64,000 nucleotides of DNA, taken from contig JAQFVV010006215.1 in NCBI GenBank assembly GCA_028023455.1, forward strand, positions 7,053,230 through 7,117,229, in the 5' to 3' direction. A program made the translations under genes and the position numbers. The notes below the pieces were generated by a model. It was not told the DNA's origin, did not search any database, and saw only the letters and a program-made list of their open reading frames with translations. Below are positions 22,954 to 34,590 of the stretch, piece after piece. The number at the start of each line of letters is the position of its first letter. Position 1 is the stretch's first letter. The stretch comes from Epiperipatus broadwayi. Lineage: Eukaryota > Onychophora > Udeonychophora > Euonychophora > Peripatidae.

Positions 22954-25900
22954 GTAAGAATTATATATATTTTTAAAATATCGTTTAATCAGCAAAGTGA
23001 TTTTACTATCATTGCTTGAAATGATAATACAAGTTTGCTCTTAAGTAGTGGTGATATTCATAAGGTTTATATTAATTTCAGTTTTGTAGTATTGAAATAA
23101 TATTTTGTTAATATAAGAAATTTTTTATTTCTATGATAAAAAATAATGAATTATCAAATAAAAATATAATTAATTATTTCTGAAGAAACCAGCTGATGTT
23201 TGAGGACCAAAATTACCATAGGAACATAGATAGATCCATTCAATTGATCAAAGTGAGATTTTTTGTAGCAATGTGATATTTTTCCCCCATTGTGTGGTGT
23301 TTCAGTGAAATCTATAAACTGCTTAGTAAAAGATTTTCAAATTATATATGCTACAATAATAATCAAATTTATGAATTTAATCATGCCTTAGAAAGGGCTA
23401 TGGTTATATTAACTACTACCTGGATTTCATACTTGATAAGAGTGTCATGTCATTTGCAAATACAATTATTTTCACAAACTAGACTTTGGTGGAACAAATT
23501 AATTTCATAGATGTTATGATTAGAAAGTTACAGAGGAATAAAGAGAGTATGTATAAACAAAAACAATTAAAAAATAAAGATTCTGTGGGGTATTAACAAA
23601 TCGGGATTCTGATATAATCAACAGTAGTAAGAATAATATTATAAACAACATGTAAAGACATGTTCAAACAATAAATTGATAGAATAAAAATTTGAGCACT
23701 TAACAGTGATTATCTAAAAAGTATGATTAATAAATTGACAATTGGAAAAAATATAACAAAAATAAAAAAGTAAATAAAAAGAATAATAATGACATAGCAG
23801 TGATTTGTATAGATTTTAAAGTCAATAAAAATACTTAACCACATAATTAATAAAATAATTAGGAATAAATATAAATTCAAAATAGAAATAAAATCTGCAT
23901 ATAAAAAGAAGATATGTTTAAGACAATTATTAAATAAAAGCAAAATCAATAGGATGAATAATATGAATAGAGTATATATAATAGAGAGTACACAATATAA
24001 AAAGCATAATAAATATTGTACATTTGAACATCAAAAAATAAAATAAAAATTAGAATGAAACAACATTTTAATGATAAAAATTCCAATGTGCATATCCACA
24101 CAAAAGAATAAAGGCATTATAAATAATGTTAAAATAATAGAAAATAAAAGAAATTATCAAGAATGATTAATTAAGGAATATTTATATATAAAAATGGGAA
24201 ACTAATTTTTAATAAAATAAATGGGAAAATTATTTTAATATTTATATTAAAAAAAATGGACAGTTGGGGAGAAGAATGAAAAATAGTAAATTTAAGAATA
24301 ATAAATTTGCATAAAATTTAAATAATAAAGTGAAAAAAAAAAAAAAGGAATAATAAATTTTTAAAATAGAAAAAAAGATTAAAAACGGAATAATGCTTAT
24401 TATTGATAGTTTTTAAAAATTTTAATTTTTAAAGTTATAATTTAAATGTATTTTTTTATTTATTTTAGATATAGTGAGAATAGGTAGATTTATTGCAGTA
24501 ATAGAGTGGCAGACTGGAGTTCAAAGTCCACGGACCACAGACCAGTTCTATCACTTCTAGTTCTCAAACATTTTATGAAGCCCCAAGCAATAAAGTCATT
24601 CATTTTTTTATTATTATTAGAGTCTAATTCATGTATATGTAATATGTATCAAAAATGAATAAGATTTTTATTTATATGTTTTAATTAAGAGATCCTTGAG
24701 ACAATGATCACATGTAATGGTTGAAATGTTGGATAACAGATTGTGATAATGAGTTTTGATTCAAATAGAATATGTTTTTGAAAGAAGAAATTTGTCAATG
24801 TTTATGGAATTATTAGAATATATAAATATGTTAATTTATGTATATATATTGTATAAACTAGATTTAAAGAAATATTGATATCCCTGCACTTAGGATTTCT
24901 AATATAAATTATCCAGACTATTTAAGTTTTATTTGACATTATATTATAATAAATTTTAACTTTATTGAGGTTTTATCATTTATAAAATGATGTGATTAGT
25001 TTCTCCTATGAATTTTAATGAATCAATATTTAAATATCTTTTGATTATTAGCTTTTATTAATATAGAAGTTGATATATTTTTTTATTTGAAAAACAAAAT
25101 ATTTTTATATGAAATATCAATTTTGTTTGTTTAATTTGTGATATATGAAAGGAAAGTTATAGATTACAGTGATAATAAAAAGAAAAAAGAAGACAAAACA
25201 AAATACAAAAAGAATCCTGCAGTTCAGATGATAAGCAAAACATAAAAGTAAGAAAATGAAAAGAAATCAACAATCCTCTCTACATGCCATATCATGATCA
25301 GTAATGATAAAAAAATATATAATAACCCTTAATGGAAGAGGACTAAATATCTAAAGTTTAAAAATTTGTCGGGTTCTTTGGTAAAACAAAATTGTCTCAA
25401 AACCAATGCAAACATTGGTATACAATTTCCTTTTTTGAATAGACACCCTGCAAGAAGTGTTGCTTTTTTTAATTAGTAAAGAAAAAAATATCTGGATCAA
25501 TATAATAATTGAAGCATCACAAACATGTATAATTATATCTTAGGATATTTTTTTGCACATTAGATTCTTGAATATGCATATTATTCATCCCAAAAGAAAA
25601 GAGAAATGAGGAATTTTAATTATCAAGTGCAACTAAAGAATTAAATCAATATTTATTATCTCATAATATGTATTCTTCAGTAGATATTTGCTAAAAAGTG
25701 TGTATTCCTTTTTTAAACAACATTTCATCAGTATTATTATTGATCATTTCATCTAATTTTCTGCTAAACTCTAAAATCACTACCATACGTGTACTTTTCT
25801 CTGTCCATAATATGGTGAAATTGAATTTAACTTAATCTTCATAAAAGAAACAAATTTCACTATATACATTAGACAAATCTCATTTAATTTATAATATTGA

Positions 25901-27803
25901 CAATCTGACAAAAATTGTTAGTACTTTTAATTTAATAATGTTACCACATGAGATTTTTACAGTTTGCCAATCAAATCATGCAAGATATTTTATAAAAGAA
26001 ATGTCAGACATTTAAAATAAAATTAGCAAAAGTCAAAATACTAATATCCTAAAAAAAATCAATATAATAAATTGATATTGTTCAAAAAGATATGTAGAAC
26101 CTAAAATTTAGTAATTTGATAATTTAATAAATACATCCATATAAATGTGTGAAATATACCTAGATAAAACCATAATACTAGAAAGAAATTCACACATTAA
26201 AAAAAATAAGATAGTAGCATTTAAGCAGGTGGATCATGTAATTTGGAAATATTTCAAACATCTCTACATTAATAATAACCCATTTCTATGATACTAATTG
26301 AAAAATCCAGATTTTCCAGAATCATCTTAGATTTTTTGTGATAATATATTTGAATAAATAATCTAAATCTTGCAATAACATTAGGATCTTCAAACATTAC
26401 ATCCTAGTTTTATAAAACCATGAAATGCTAACAATATTTGAAGAATTTTTGGAAATCATTTTCATTATGCATTCCTGATATATTATGAAGTTGTAATATA
26501 TACGAAATAAAACACGGTCGATTAGATGCAATTGCAGAAAAGATTGATTTTAAAAGTGCCTTTGGTCATATTGCCATTTATTATCTAGCTAAACAAACAT
26601 TTAATATTAATTCAGATATGTGGATTAATAAATTATATAAAAAATAGGTTAGCAGCAATTTCTAAGACTTTCTCTAATATTTTAAATTGCAAAATTTATT
26701 ATCAAAGGATGTTTTGATTTTCCTTGCTTTATTTGCTATCTTTATTGATTCACTCTTAAGAAAAGTGAACAGCACATTATGAATGGAAAATTTGTCCCAA
26801 ACATAGGAAAAGAGATTATTTTGATGATAATTGGCAGATGTCTCTAGCACTTTTATTACTGAGAAATAAAAAAAAATTTCAAAAATAACTGGATCACTTA
26901 TAAGGTGATACATCTTCAGCATGGCATATATGAACAGGAAGAAATATTCTCAATTTTCACAGCAGTTCCAACTGAATTCTTTGGTATTCCAGTCTGCACT
27001 TCAATGATCAAAACCAATTTAATAATTACTAAATTAATCATCAATAAATTTTCTATTAAATTAATAATTTTTAATCTGCTAAATGCCACTTGAGAACAAA
27101 AATTAAAATAGCTAATTCCATTCTCAAAAGACTTAGTATACTATAGGCCTTGGGTTGTATAACTAATATACCAATAACAGCCATTAACAGGTTTATAAAT
27201 AATTATTTATGTTAGAACATGATCAAAAATTGTCATACAAGTTTAAGAACACCATTAAAAGACAATGGTTTTGGGTTAGCTGAAGTTATGTTGTTTTGTC
27301 AATTCGTTATTTGTCAGAATCATCATACATGGTGAGGCAGTGATGATATATTCTAAAATTCAGACAGTGTCAAATGGAAATCCATCTTATATATATATTC
27401 TGTTGTCTTATTGGTGAATATATGAATATTTGTCCGATATCATGTGTCAAATTCACAATGTGGCTTATTTTTCAATGAAAAAAATTATCATTTGTTCCAC
27501 CATTAAACTGTAGTAACACTGTCCAATTCACATATCAAATAGAATAGATAATGAAGAGTGAGCTAGCTCAGCTACTGTTTATATATTTTGTGATAGAAGT
27601 TGCCAGTCATATATAGACTCAACCACAATTTGATGTTAAGGTTCTCCATGCTTTCATGGTCTGTCTATACACTAAAATAGTTCAGATGAAAGACATACTC
27701 AACAATGTTTAGTAAAAAGACATTAAATCTTTAAAAAAAATTGTTAAAACAACTAATTAAAAAAAAATTACAAATATTAGGATATGATAATAAATCATTT
27801 TTA
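22954..27803. other. Intronic AT-rich DNA, no supported gene
   Basis: The stretch is mostly very A- or T-rich (for example 23520-24450). At about 24500-24600 a short GC-richer island includes the words GGACCACAGACCAG and GTTCTCAAACATTTT; these recall the ends of hAT-type transposons, but no inverted partner was found. The stop-free stretch at 26516-26648 could not be tied to a family. Confidence 0.5.
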
Positions 27804-27862
27804 GGAGGAATTTAATGTGAAGGAAGTAACGACAAGAGGAATTTAATGTGAAGGAAGTAACG
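27804..27862. repeat. 31-bp tandem duplication
   Basis: The unit aggaatttaatgtgaaggaa-gtaacg plus acaag occurs twice, almost perfectly, directly before the larger tandem duplication at 27898. Confidence 0.85.
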
Positions 27863-28127
27863 TTGTCGAATTAAACATATCAAAACGACAGCCTTTCAAA
27901 AGACCGGGTATATTGGTTCATTTATAAAAGTTTTAGTAAATATGTCATTCAATGAATTATTGCTTCATATTGATATCAGATTTTTTTATATTTTCTCACC
28001 TGCAGCATTTCTCAATAAGATTAATTAATAGATCGTCTTTTGATACAATTTGCAAATTATGTGGATGGGATGAAACTTTTTTACATATTATTGATTATCA
28101 TCCCTTTTTCAATAATCTAAGATCAAA

Positions 28128-28242
28128 TTTTTTTTTTTTTTCATATGTCATAGCATCGGCCGGGACGCGAACCCACAACCGTCTGCAACCAACTACTTGC
28201 TTGCATGGCGGCTGCAGTACCTCTCGGCTAACAACGCAAGAC
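28128..28242 (-). mobile_element. tRNA-derived SINE, first copy
   Basis: The minus strand starts at about 28242 with GTCTTGCGTTGTTAGCCGAG, an A-box-like TTAGCCGAGAGGTACTGC, and about 50 bases later a B box GGGTTCGCGTCCC, ending in an A tail (the T run at 28128-28140). A 16-bp target-site duplication, ATCTAAGATCAAATTT, flanks it at 28115-28130 and 28243-28258. Pol III internal promoter boxes plus A tail and target-site duplication define a SINE mobilised by a LINE. The A-box arm resembles a Leu/Ser-type tRNA. Confidence 0.88.
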
Positions 28243-28498
28243 ATCTAAGATCAAATTTAATCCTCTGTAAAAAGACCGGGTATATTGGTTCATTTATAAA
28301 AGTTTTAGTAAATATGTCATTCAATGAATTATTGCTTCATATTGATATCAGATTTTTTTATATTTTCTCACCTGCAGCATTTCTCAATAAGATTAATTAA
28401 TAGATCGTCTTTTGACACAATTTGCAAATTATGTGGATGGGATGAAACTTTTTTACATATTATTGATTACCATCCCTTTTTCAATAATCTAAGATCAA

Positions 28499-28616
28499 TT
28501 TTTTTTTTTTTTTTTCATATGTCATAGCATCGGCCGGGACGCGAACCCACAACTGTCTGCAACCAACTACTTGCTTGCATGGCGGCTGCAGTACCTCTCG
28601 GCTAACAACGCAAGAC
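28499..28616 (-). mobile_element. tRNA-derived SINE, second (segmentally duplicated) copy
   Basis: It is identical to the first copy apart from one substitution (GTCTGC context AACTG versus AACCG on the plus strand) and a slightly longer A tail. It was created by the 372-bp duplication, not by a second insertion, because its flanks are the same target-site duplication. Confidence 0.88.
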
Positions 28617-28889
28617 ATCTAAGATCAAATTTAATCCTCTATAATAATCCACTAAGCAAAATTTTTATATTAAGTTTTTTTTTGTTTGATTGCAGGAAAA
28701 AAAAAGCTCCATCATTGCTACAATACATATGACTACTGAAATGTAAGACAATTTTCCAAAAACAAATACTATCATATCGTCCAGCAGGGTTCTATGAATA
28801 CTAATGGGAGTAGTATTATAGACATTTTGATGACTGTCAAAAAAAAGATTTTATAATATGGTCTCAAGGATTGTTTATTAAGACAATTA

Positions 28890-29250
28890 AGTACTTAGCA
28901 TTTGTCTGAAGGTTTGTAATGATGGTATATTATAAAATGTGATATGTTGGACTATTTCCATCATTTATGAGTGAATGTTGAATGTATAGAAAATTTTAAA
29001 CTTTTCAAATACAAACAACTTGTTAGTAATAACACACAAATAGACAATACAGGTTAGTAATTACACAACTTTTCGAGTAGTATTATTCTTTGCTCTTCTT
29101 CAGGTGTTGCTGGCCTATATGTACAGTGACAATATTCGCTTAGAAGTTGAACTTGGACCTTTAGATTATTGAATATCGAATTTAAGGCAAACACTCTACC
29201 AACTGAGCTATTCTGTCAAAGGCAACATATAGTAGAAATTTGATATATTT
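28890..29250 (-). repeat. 3' pseudo-LTR of Penelope-like element 2
   Basis: A direct repeat of 31641-31999, and inverted relative to the copy at 38995-39335. It contains a tRNA-like segment (29140-29220) upstream of a hammerhead-like core (29070-29103). In this copy stem II is weaker (GAGC against ACTC) and the last box reads GAAAA, so the ribozyme is probably decayed, while the A box is the best preserved of the three copies. Confidence 0.85.
29140..29220 (-). ncRNA. tRNA-like Pol III promoter module in pseudo-LTR
   Basis: The minus strand has TAGCTCAGTTGGTAGAG (A-box and D-arm form, complement of 29194-29210) and GGTCCAAGTTCAAC (B-box-like, complement of 29146-29159). The boxes are about 35 bases apart, as in a tRNA. 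The acceptor stem does not pair well, so it is tRNA-derived rather than a tRNA gene. It sits about 45 bases upstream of the hammerhead-like core. Confidence 0.6.
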
Positions 29251-29417
29251 ATATATGAGGGTTGGTTCAAATCTTCCTGAGTCCAATTTTTTTTTTAACG
29301 AGGCTAATTAGTTTTTTATTTTTTCCTAAGAGCAAGATTAATTAGAGGCTTCCATACATTGTGTATTGCCACACTGGGTTGACTTATATAATTATTTACC
29401 ATTGTTATATGAGCAGC

Positions 29418-31652
29418 TTACTTGAATTTTCTTCTATGCCTTTTTTCCTCTTTATCCAATATCTTTGTATTTTCCCATTTAAGCATATGGTCATTAGTAC
29501 CTGACTGATCAGTTATGGTAGACATATCTGTTTTTTCTCTTTTAACCATTAGTTTGTACTCTTTCAGTCTCTGTTCAATAGGGCGACAGGTCTCACTAAT
29601 ATATTTCCTTTCACATTCACATGGTATTTCATAGATGCAGTTTTTGTTCTTCAGTATTTCCAGTTTAGGCTTAGTAGAAGTAAGCATTCCTCAAAGTGTG
29701 GTATGGCTTTGGAAAGTAGTCCTAATGTTATATTGACTGCAGATTTTCTTCAATTTGTCCACCATTCCTGGTATGTATGGATACACTACCGTACCAATAA
29801 TTGTTTTCTATTTTGGTGTCTCTTTGTATTGTCTATTGAAGGTTTTCCTGATGACTGCTGATGAATAACCATTCTTCATAAGCATTTGTTCTATGTGAAT
29901 CCTTTCTTTTTCCAAATCACTAGTTTCTGAACAAACCTCCTTTGCTCTGTTCCATAGTGATAATACAATTCCTTGTTTAGTGCTTCTTGTATGATTGGAT
30001 GTATATGCCAAGTATTTGCCACTGTGTGTTGGTTTCCTATATACTGTTCTTTTTACTTTGCCCTGAGGTAGTCTTGTCACAAGAACATCCAAGAATGCCA
30101 ATTTTTGTTCTTTTTCTGATTCCATCATGAATTTAATTGTAGGAGATATGTTGTTAATGTGCATCCAGAATGACTGTAATTTTACCTCACCATGTGGCCA
30201 TACCACAAATGTATCATCAACATATCGAAGTCACAATTTTGGTGAACCTGGAGTAGTATTTATGGCTGTGGTTTCAAGTTCTTCCATGTAAATGTTGCTG
30301 AGCAAGGGTGACAGTGATGATCCCATGGCCATCCCTTGATTTTGTTGGAAGAATTCTGAGTTATATTGAAAGTTTGTTGTTGTTACACAGAATGTTAATA
30401 ATTCCATTATACTATCCATAGATAGAGCTGTTATAGTTTGTAGACTGTTATTGTCATATAACCTTTTCCTTACAATAGACAATGCCTCATCACATGGTAT
30501 ATTTGTAAACAGACTTTCCACATCAAAGCTTATCAATATGTCAGTTCTTTCCATTTTCATGTTCCTGACTCATTCTAATAAAGTGCTTAGAATTCCTGAC
30601 AAAAGACTGTGTCCTGTACGCCAATGGACTAAGAACTTCAAGAAGAAATTTTGACATGGTGAATTTCTAGAACTAACAATAGGTCTTAATGGAAAATTGT
30701 CTTTATGGACTTTAGGCAGTCCATACAGGTGAGGAATCTTGCTGAAATACGAAGTTAATTTTCTTTTTTCTGAATCACTGAAATACCTGCGATGCTTCTG
30801 GAGTAATGCTTGTAGTTTTACCTCTGTATTTGGAATTGGATTTTTTGCTACTTTTTTGTATTGGCCTGCTGTGAGCAGGCCTTATATTTTGTTATCATAA
30901 TCAGTTTTATCCATTACAACTGTAGTCAGCAGGAAGAGTGATTATAGATGTATCCTGTTTGAGAGATTTAATAGTTTTCCTCTCATCACATGAAATGTTT
31001 GACTTCTGCTTGTGCACTTGATGTCTTTCAAGTGTCCTTTTTATTCTCCAGCGTAACTGCCACTTCTTTTAGAGTCATGTTTAGGGTCACCTCGTCAGTG
31101 GCTGCCATTATATCCAATACTGGGACAGTAGATGGTGTAAATGGCACAATTCAAACCTTTTTCAAGAACTGATAATTCACAATCAGTAAAATGTTTAGAA
31201 CTAAGATTTTTCACTGATGATGAGGATAGACTAGTTGCAGTATTACTTTTGACTTGCCCATGTAGATTTACAAGCTTCTTCTGAAGTTCTTTTATCCTTC
31301 CATGTAACTTTCAATATGATCTGTTCACTGCTTGACAAATTCTTGAGAAATCGTCATCTGTAACTTTATTCTGTAGAAACGATTTTACATTTCTAATAGA
31401 TCGCAATGTTTGATACTTGGTAAACCGCTGAACCTTTATACTTTCTCTCAGTAAGGCCTCATCTGCTCTCTGAATAATTTTCTCAGCTCTCTTGGAGGAA
31501 ATAGGAGGTTGCAATTGCAAACCCTTAGGGATAATCCCTTTTGATTTACATAAGAAAGTTAAATGATTTTCTACTTTAGCCAGTTTTAGACATAATTTTT
31601 CATAATGGCTAAATTTCAACATAGTATCGGGTCCGTACCGAGTACTTAGCAT
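29418..31652 (-). pseudogene. Penelope-like RT and GIY-YIG endonuclease, lightly damaged
   Basis: From N to C terminus on the minus strand: an N-terminal helical region with LTFLCKSKGIIPKGLQLQPP and RAEKIIQRADEALLRE; LPADYSCNG; GLPKVHKDNFPLRPIVSS; ILISFDVESLFTNIP with the first catalytic Asp; QGMAMGSSLSPLLSNIYMEE; LRYVDDTFVVW with the catalytic Asp pair at about 30205-30232; KLAFLDVLV; YRKPTHSGKYL; and a GIY-YIG domain, IYEIPCECERKYISET with RPIEQRLKEY. About eight stops and a pair of small shifts (near 31155 and 30930) disable it. Most of the 745 codons stay in one frame, so the copy is fairly young. Confidence 0.9.
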
Positions 31653-31999
31653 TTATCTGAAGGTTTGTAATGATGGTATATTGTAAGATGTGATATGTTG
31701 GACTATTTCCATCATTTATGACTGAATGTTGAATGTTTAGAAAATTTTAAACTTTTCAAATACAAACAACTTGTTAGTAATAAAACACAAATAGACAATA
31801 CAGTTTAGTAATTACACAACGTTTCGAGTAGTATTATTCTCCACTCTTCTTCAGGTGTTGCTGGCCTATATGCACAGCGACAATATTTGCTTAGAAGTTG
31901 AACTCACACCTTTAGATTCTTGAATATCGAATTTAAGGCAAACGCTCTACCGAGTTATTCTGTCAAAGGCAACATATAGTAGAAATTTGATGTATTTAT
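31641..31999 (-). repeat. 5' pseudo-LTR of Penelope-like element 2
   Basis: A direct repeat of the 3' pseudo-LTR with about 90 percent similarity by eye. Its hammerhead-like core (31821-31853) is intact in both boxes: CTGAAGA, stem II GAGTGG/CTACTC, GAAAC. Its A-box region has lost four bases relative to the 3' copy (it reads CTCGGTAGAGC), a deletion shared with the 38995-39335 copy. Confidence 0.85.
31821..31853 (-). ncRNA. Hammerhead-ribozyme-like core, best preserved copy
   Basis: The minus strand reads CTGAAGA, A, GAGTGG, a 9-base loop, CTACTC, GAAAC. Stem II has six pairs with one G-U. Both invariant boxes (CUGANGA and GAAA) are perfect. The residues after GAAAC (GTTGTGT, then A) could form the tiny AC/GU stem III typical of these elements, with a U-A cleavage position. 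Stem I partners are not obvious by eye, so folding is needed. Confidence 0.6.
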
Positions 32000-34430
32000 T
32001 GAAACAATAAGATTTGAATCCAAATCTTAGTTTCATTTCAGTTCTGTCAATTCTTCACCTCTCACCCGCTATTATCATTTTACCTAAGTTCAAATCTTGG
32101 ATATTGAACTGTTTGGGTATTATTATAAAATATATGTACATTTCATTAAAAACCTCATATATACGCACACACTCCAGTATAAGAGATGAGTTTTGAAGTT
32201 ATATCACGTTATTAAAAATAATCGATAATTAATAAATGCCAATAATATAAAATAAAATAGGTTTACAGTTGAGATTGATTTTAACTTAATATCCAAAAGT
32301 TAAAGCATTATAAATCGATGTAAATAGAAATCCCCTTGGGTCTTCTGTCAAAATTACAAGTTATAGTGGGAGGGGATAGAACTGAAAAGTAATCCTGAAA
32401 CTCGTCATTAAGTAATTTTGTTAAAAGCCTTTTAAATAGGTCAAATGTAAAGTAAAAGTGGTCGGATTGAAATCGCGATTTCACCATGTGCTTCTAATCA
32501 ACCAAATCAAGGTAGAGAACAATGTAGCCGGATTGAAATCACGATCTCAACATGTGCCACTAATGCATATTTTACCTGAGGGAATATAATAGCGCCGACT
32601 TGAGAGATTTTTGGTTTTATGTTGCACAGTGCGATGGATCCTAAAGATAAGAAAGTAATATAATAAGAGAAAGAGACAACAAAATTAGAGGAAAAGTTTT
32701 TCTTTTGTTCTGGTGCTGACCTGGGCTATGTACTATTTGGTAAAATAATATTTATTTTAGTGTAACGTGACAGTGTGCGAGGAATAGAGGCCATCGCTAT
32801 AATCCTCCGACCTATGGCTATGAAAATGCTGAGCTTCCCATTTGATCTAAGTGAAACAGATCGAAACCAGATTGCTGCTTACATATTTATAATGTGAATG
32901 CTTATTAGAATAATAGAACTGATGTTATTAATGGATGAATCCTGGATTTTACAAACCATGCGTGCACACTTCGCATAATCAAAGGTAAACATTACCCAAG
33001 ATTAAAGACTTTCTTATTATATTGTTTCTGTAAATTTGAAATATTGCCCTCATCTTGTAAATCCTAAATGAAATTCTGTTTAATATATTGTGTAAATCTA
33101 ATTAATCCTATTCTTGTTTTATCTATTTACTTGGGTATCTATTTATTTATTTTTTGTTTTATGTTATATTTCATGCCTACATGATTTCCGAGCTGATATT
33201 ATATCATAAATAAACTCGTTAAGAATCGCTGCTCATTGGCGTATAGTCCTATTTTGTAATATTCCCTTTTGTTTTATAAACAGTCGGCTCGGAAATTATA
33301 AGTTTAGTTTTATATTTTATTGTAAATAATATTGATGCGAGATCCCATAAATTTTAGTATAGCGTGGTGGCCATCTTAGCCATCACCCATGTTGTGTTGA
33401 GTTTTGTATGGATTGTAGTATAACAACCTAATTAATCCATAATATTATTACCTAGTGGGCAAATATTAATTCACTCAGTCAGTGTGTGGGATTGGCAATG
33501 GATTCTATATTTATAAAGCATAATAATGATTGAATGATTTATTTTGAATTATGAGATGTGCTAGAGCTTATAGATGCTAATCATTTAAGCCGTTGAAACA
33601 GAGTAGACGGATCCTTCTTCTAAACTCGTTCCCAGATAGTTGGACATAAAGAAATGATTCCGTGGTAGCTGACCTCGTCACGCGATCGGGAATGGAAAGG
33701 CAAAGACTTCACACCAATACCACTCATGTGATTACTCTGAAGGGTTTGGCCGTTCTCCCGTCTCTAGAGTTTCCAAATACTTTCGCAATAGCGAGGCCCG
33801 TTTTTTTTAAATATGTGGCATCCTTTATGCCTATCACAGATCATTATATTTGTAAGCTTAAATATCTATGCTAAGAACCATTTCCACGCCTTGCATATTG
33901 AATGCTCTTGTAACGGACCCCACTTAATAAATTCTTTCTCAGTATAGGTATGGTGATCGCTGGGCTGGCGAATACACGCATGTTTTGATCTCGCATAAAT
34001 TTCATCTTTAGCTGTGAGGCATGGGATATAATTGTATAATGATATCCGAGTGGCATGTAAAAGTAAAATGTAGGCTAATATAAAGGCTATATAGAGTTTT
34101 ATTTTATTCTCGGACTCTCCTCGTGTAAATGAACTTATTAATGTCATTAAATATTTGTTTCGATTTACACCTGTATCTGCTTGTCTGTTATTCGTAACAT
34201 TATTACTCAAGGTATCTCATCTTGATCATGATTAGTGCATCAAACAACAGTAACCCGTAGTGTTAATGTAAATCAGTAGGGTCTCTTGTATCTAATGGCC
34301 ACTGAGCCTAGAAAGATGTTTGCTATTGTTTTTGTAGGCCTGTTGTCCTGTAGTTTTCATTGTGAAATAAACTGCCTATGTTCAGACATGGTACCACAGG
34401 CCCTGAACCCACCTGTTGTGCTGCTCTTTG
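32000..34430. other. No supported gene; low-copy-looking intronic DNA
   Basis: Contains a 28-bp repeated phrase, ggattgaaatc-cgat-tca followed by catgtgc, at 32465 and 32530, and GC-richer patches at 32570-32900 and 33600-33850. Short open frames there do not resemble a family I recognise. Confidence 0.5.
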
Positions 34431-34590
34431 AACCTGGTGGTGGAATTCTGCAACAGGTTAACAAGGCATACGAGTTCTGACCGTTACATTATGTATGAGG
34501 GTTGGTTCAAATCCTCCTGAGTCCTCCAATTTTTTTTTAACAAGGCTAAGGACTCTGAAGGATTTGAACCAACCCTCATATATAATGTGC
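34430..34590. repeat. tRNA-like repeat in inverted arrangement
   Basis: ATGAGGGTTGGTTCAAATCC at 34494-34513 reappears as its reverse complement at about 34562-34582, so a B-box-like GGTTCAAATCC faces inward from both sides of a 45-base centre. Upstream, ACAGGTTAACAAGGC (about 34453) resembles an A box of a Leu-type tRNA. The forward half, including the T-run and aggctaa that follow, also occurs at about 29253-29310. Confidence 0.65.

Larger units (their letters stand above)
27898..28641. repeat. 372-bp tandem duplication that includes a SINE
   Basis: Unit 1 (27898-28269) and unit 2 (28270-28641) differ at only a few positions and in the length of a T run. Each unit contains one complete SINE with its flanking target-site duplication, so the SINE inserted first and the whole segment was duplicated later. 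The very high identity says the duplication is recent. An assembly artefact is a possible alternative. Confidence 0.9.
28890..31999 (-). mobile_element. Penelope-like element 2, nearly complete with both pseudo-LTRs
   Basis: On the minus strand: a 5' pseudo-LTR (31999-31641), the protein-coding body (31652-29418), and a 3' pseudo-LTR (about 29250-28890). The two pseudo-LTRs are direct repeats of about 360 bp. The first ATG of the body lies exactly at the pseudo-LTR border, inside the shared word AGTACTTAGCAT. The structure matches the known Penelope layout with tandem ends. It lies within the long intron between host exons b and c, antisense to the gene. Confidence 0.9.

Noticed and set aside
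24490-24600. Possible hAT transposon end (GTTCTCAAACATTTT)
   Set aside because: No inverted partner, no 8-bp duplication and no transposase sequence found.
26516-26648. Stop-free stretch with FKSAFGHIAIYYLA
   Set aside because: It looks protein-like, but I could not tie it to any family and the flanks are AT-rich noise.
32765-32900. Possible Harbinger-type nuclease piece (EAIAIILR)
   Set aside because: The match is limited to a few residues; the expected PNR and acidic motifs are absent.
33866-34210. 114-residue minus-strand frame
   Set aside because: Uninterrupted, but no motif, no splice or promoter context, and composition like random AT-rich sequence.
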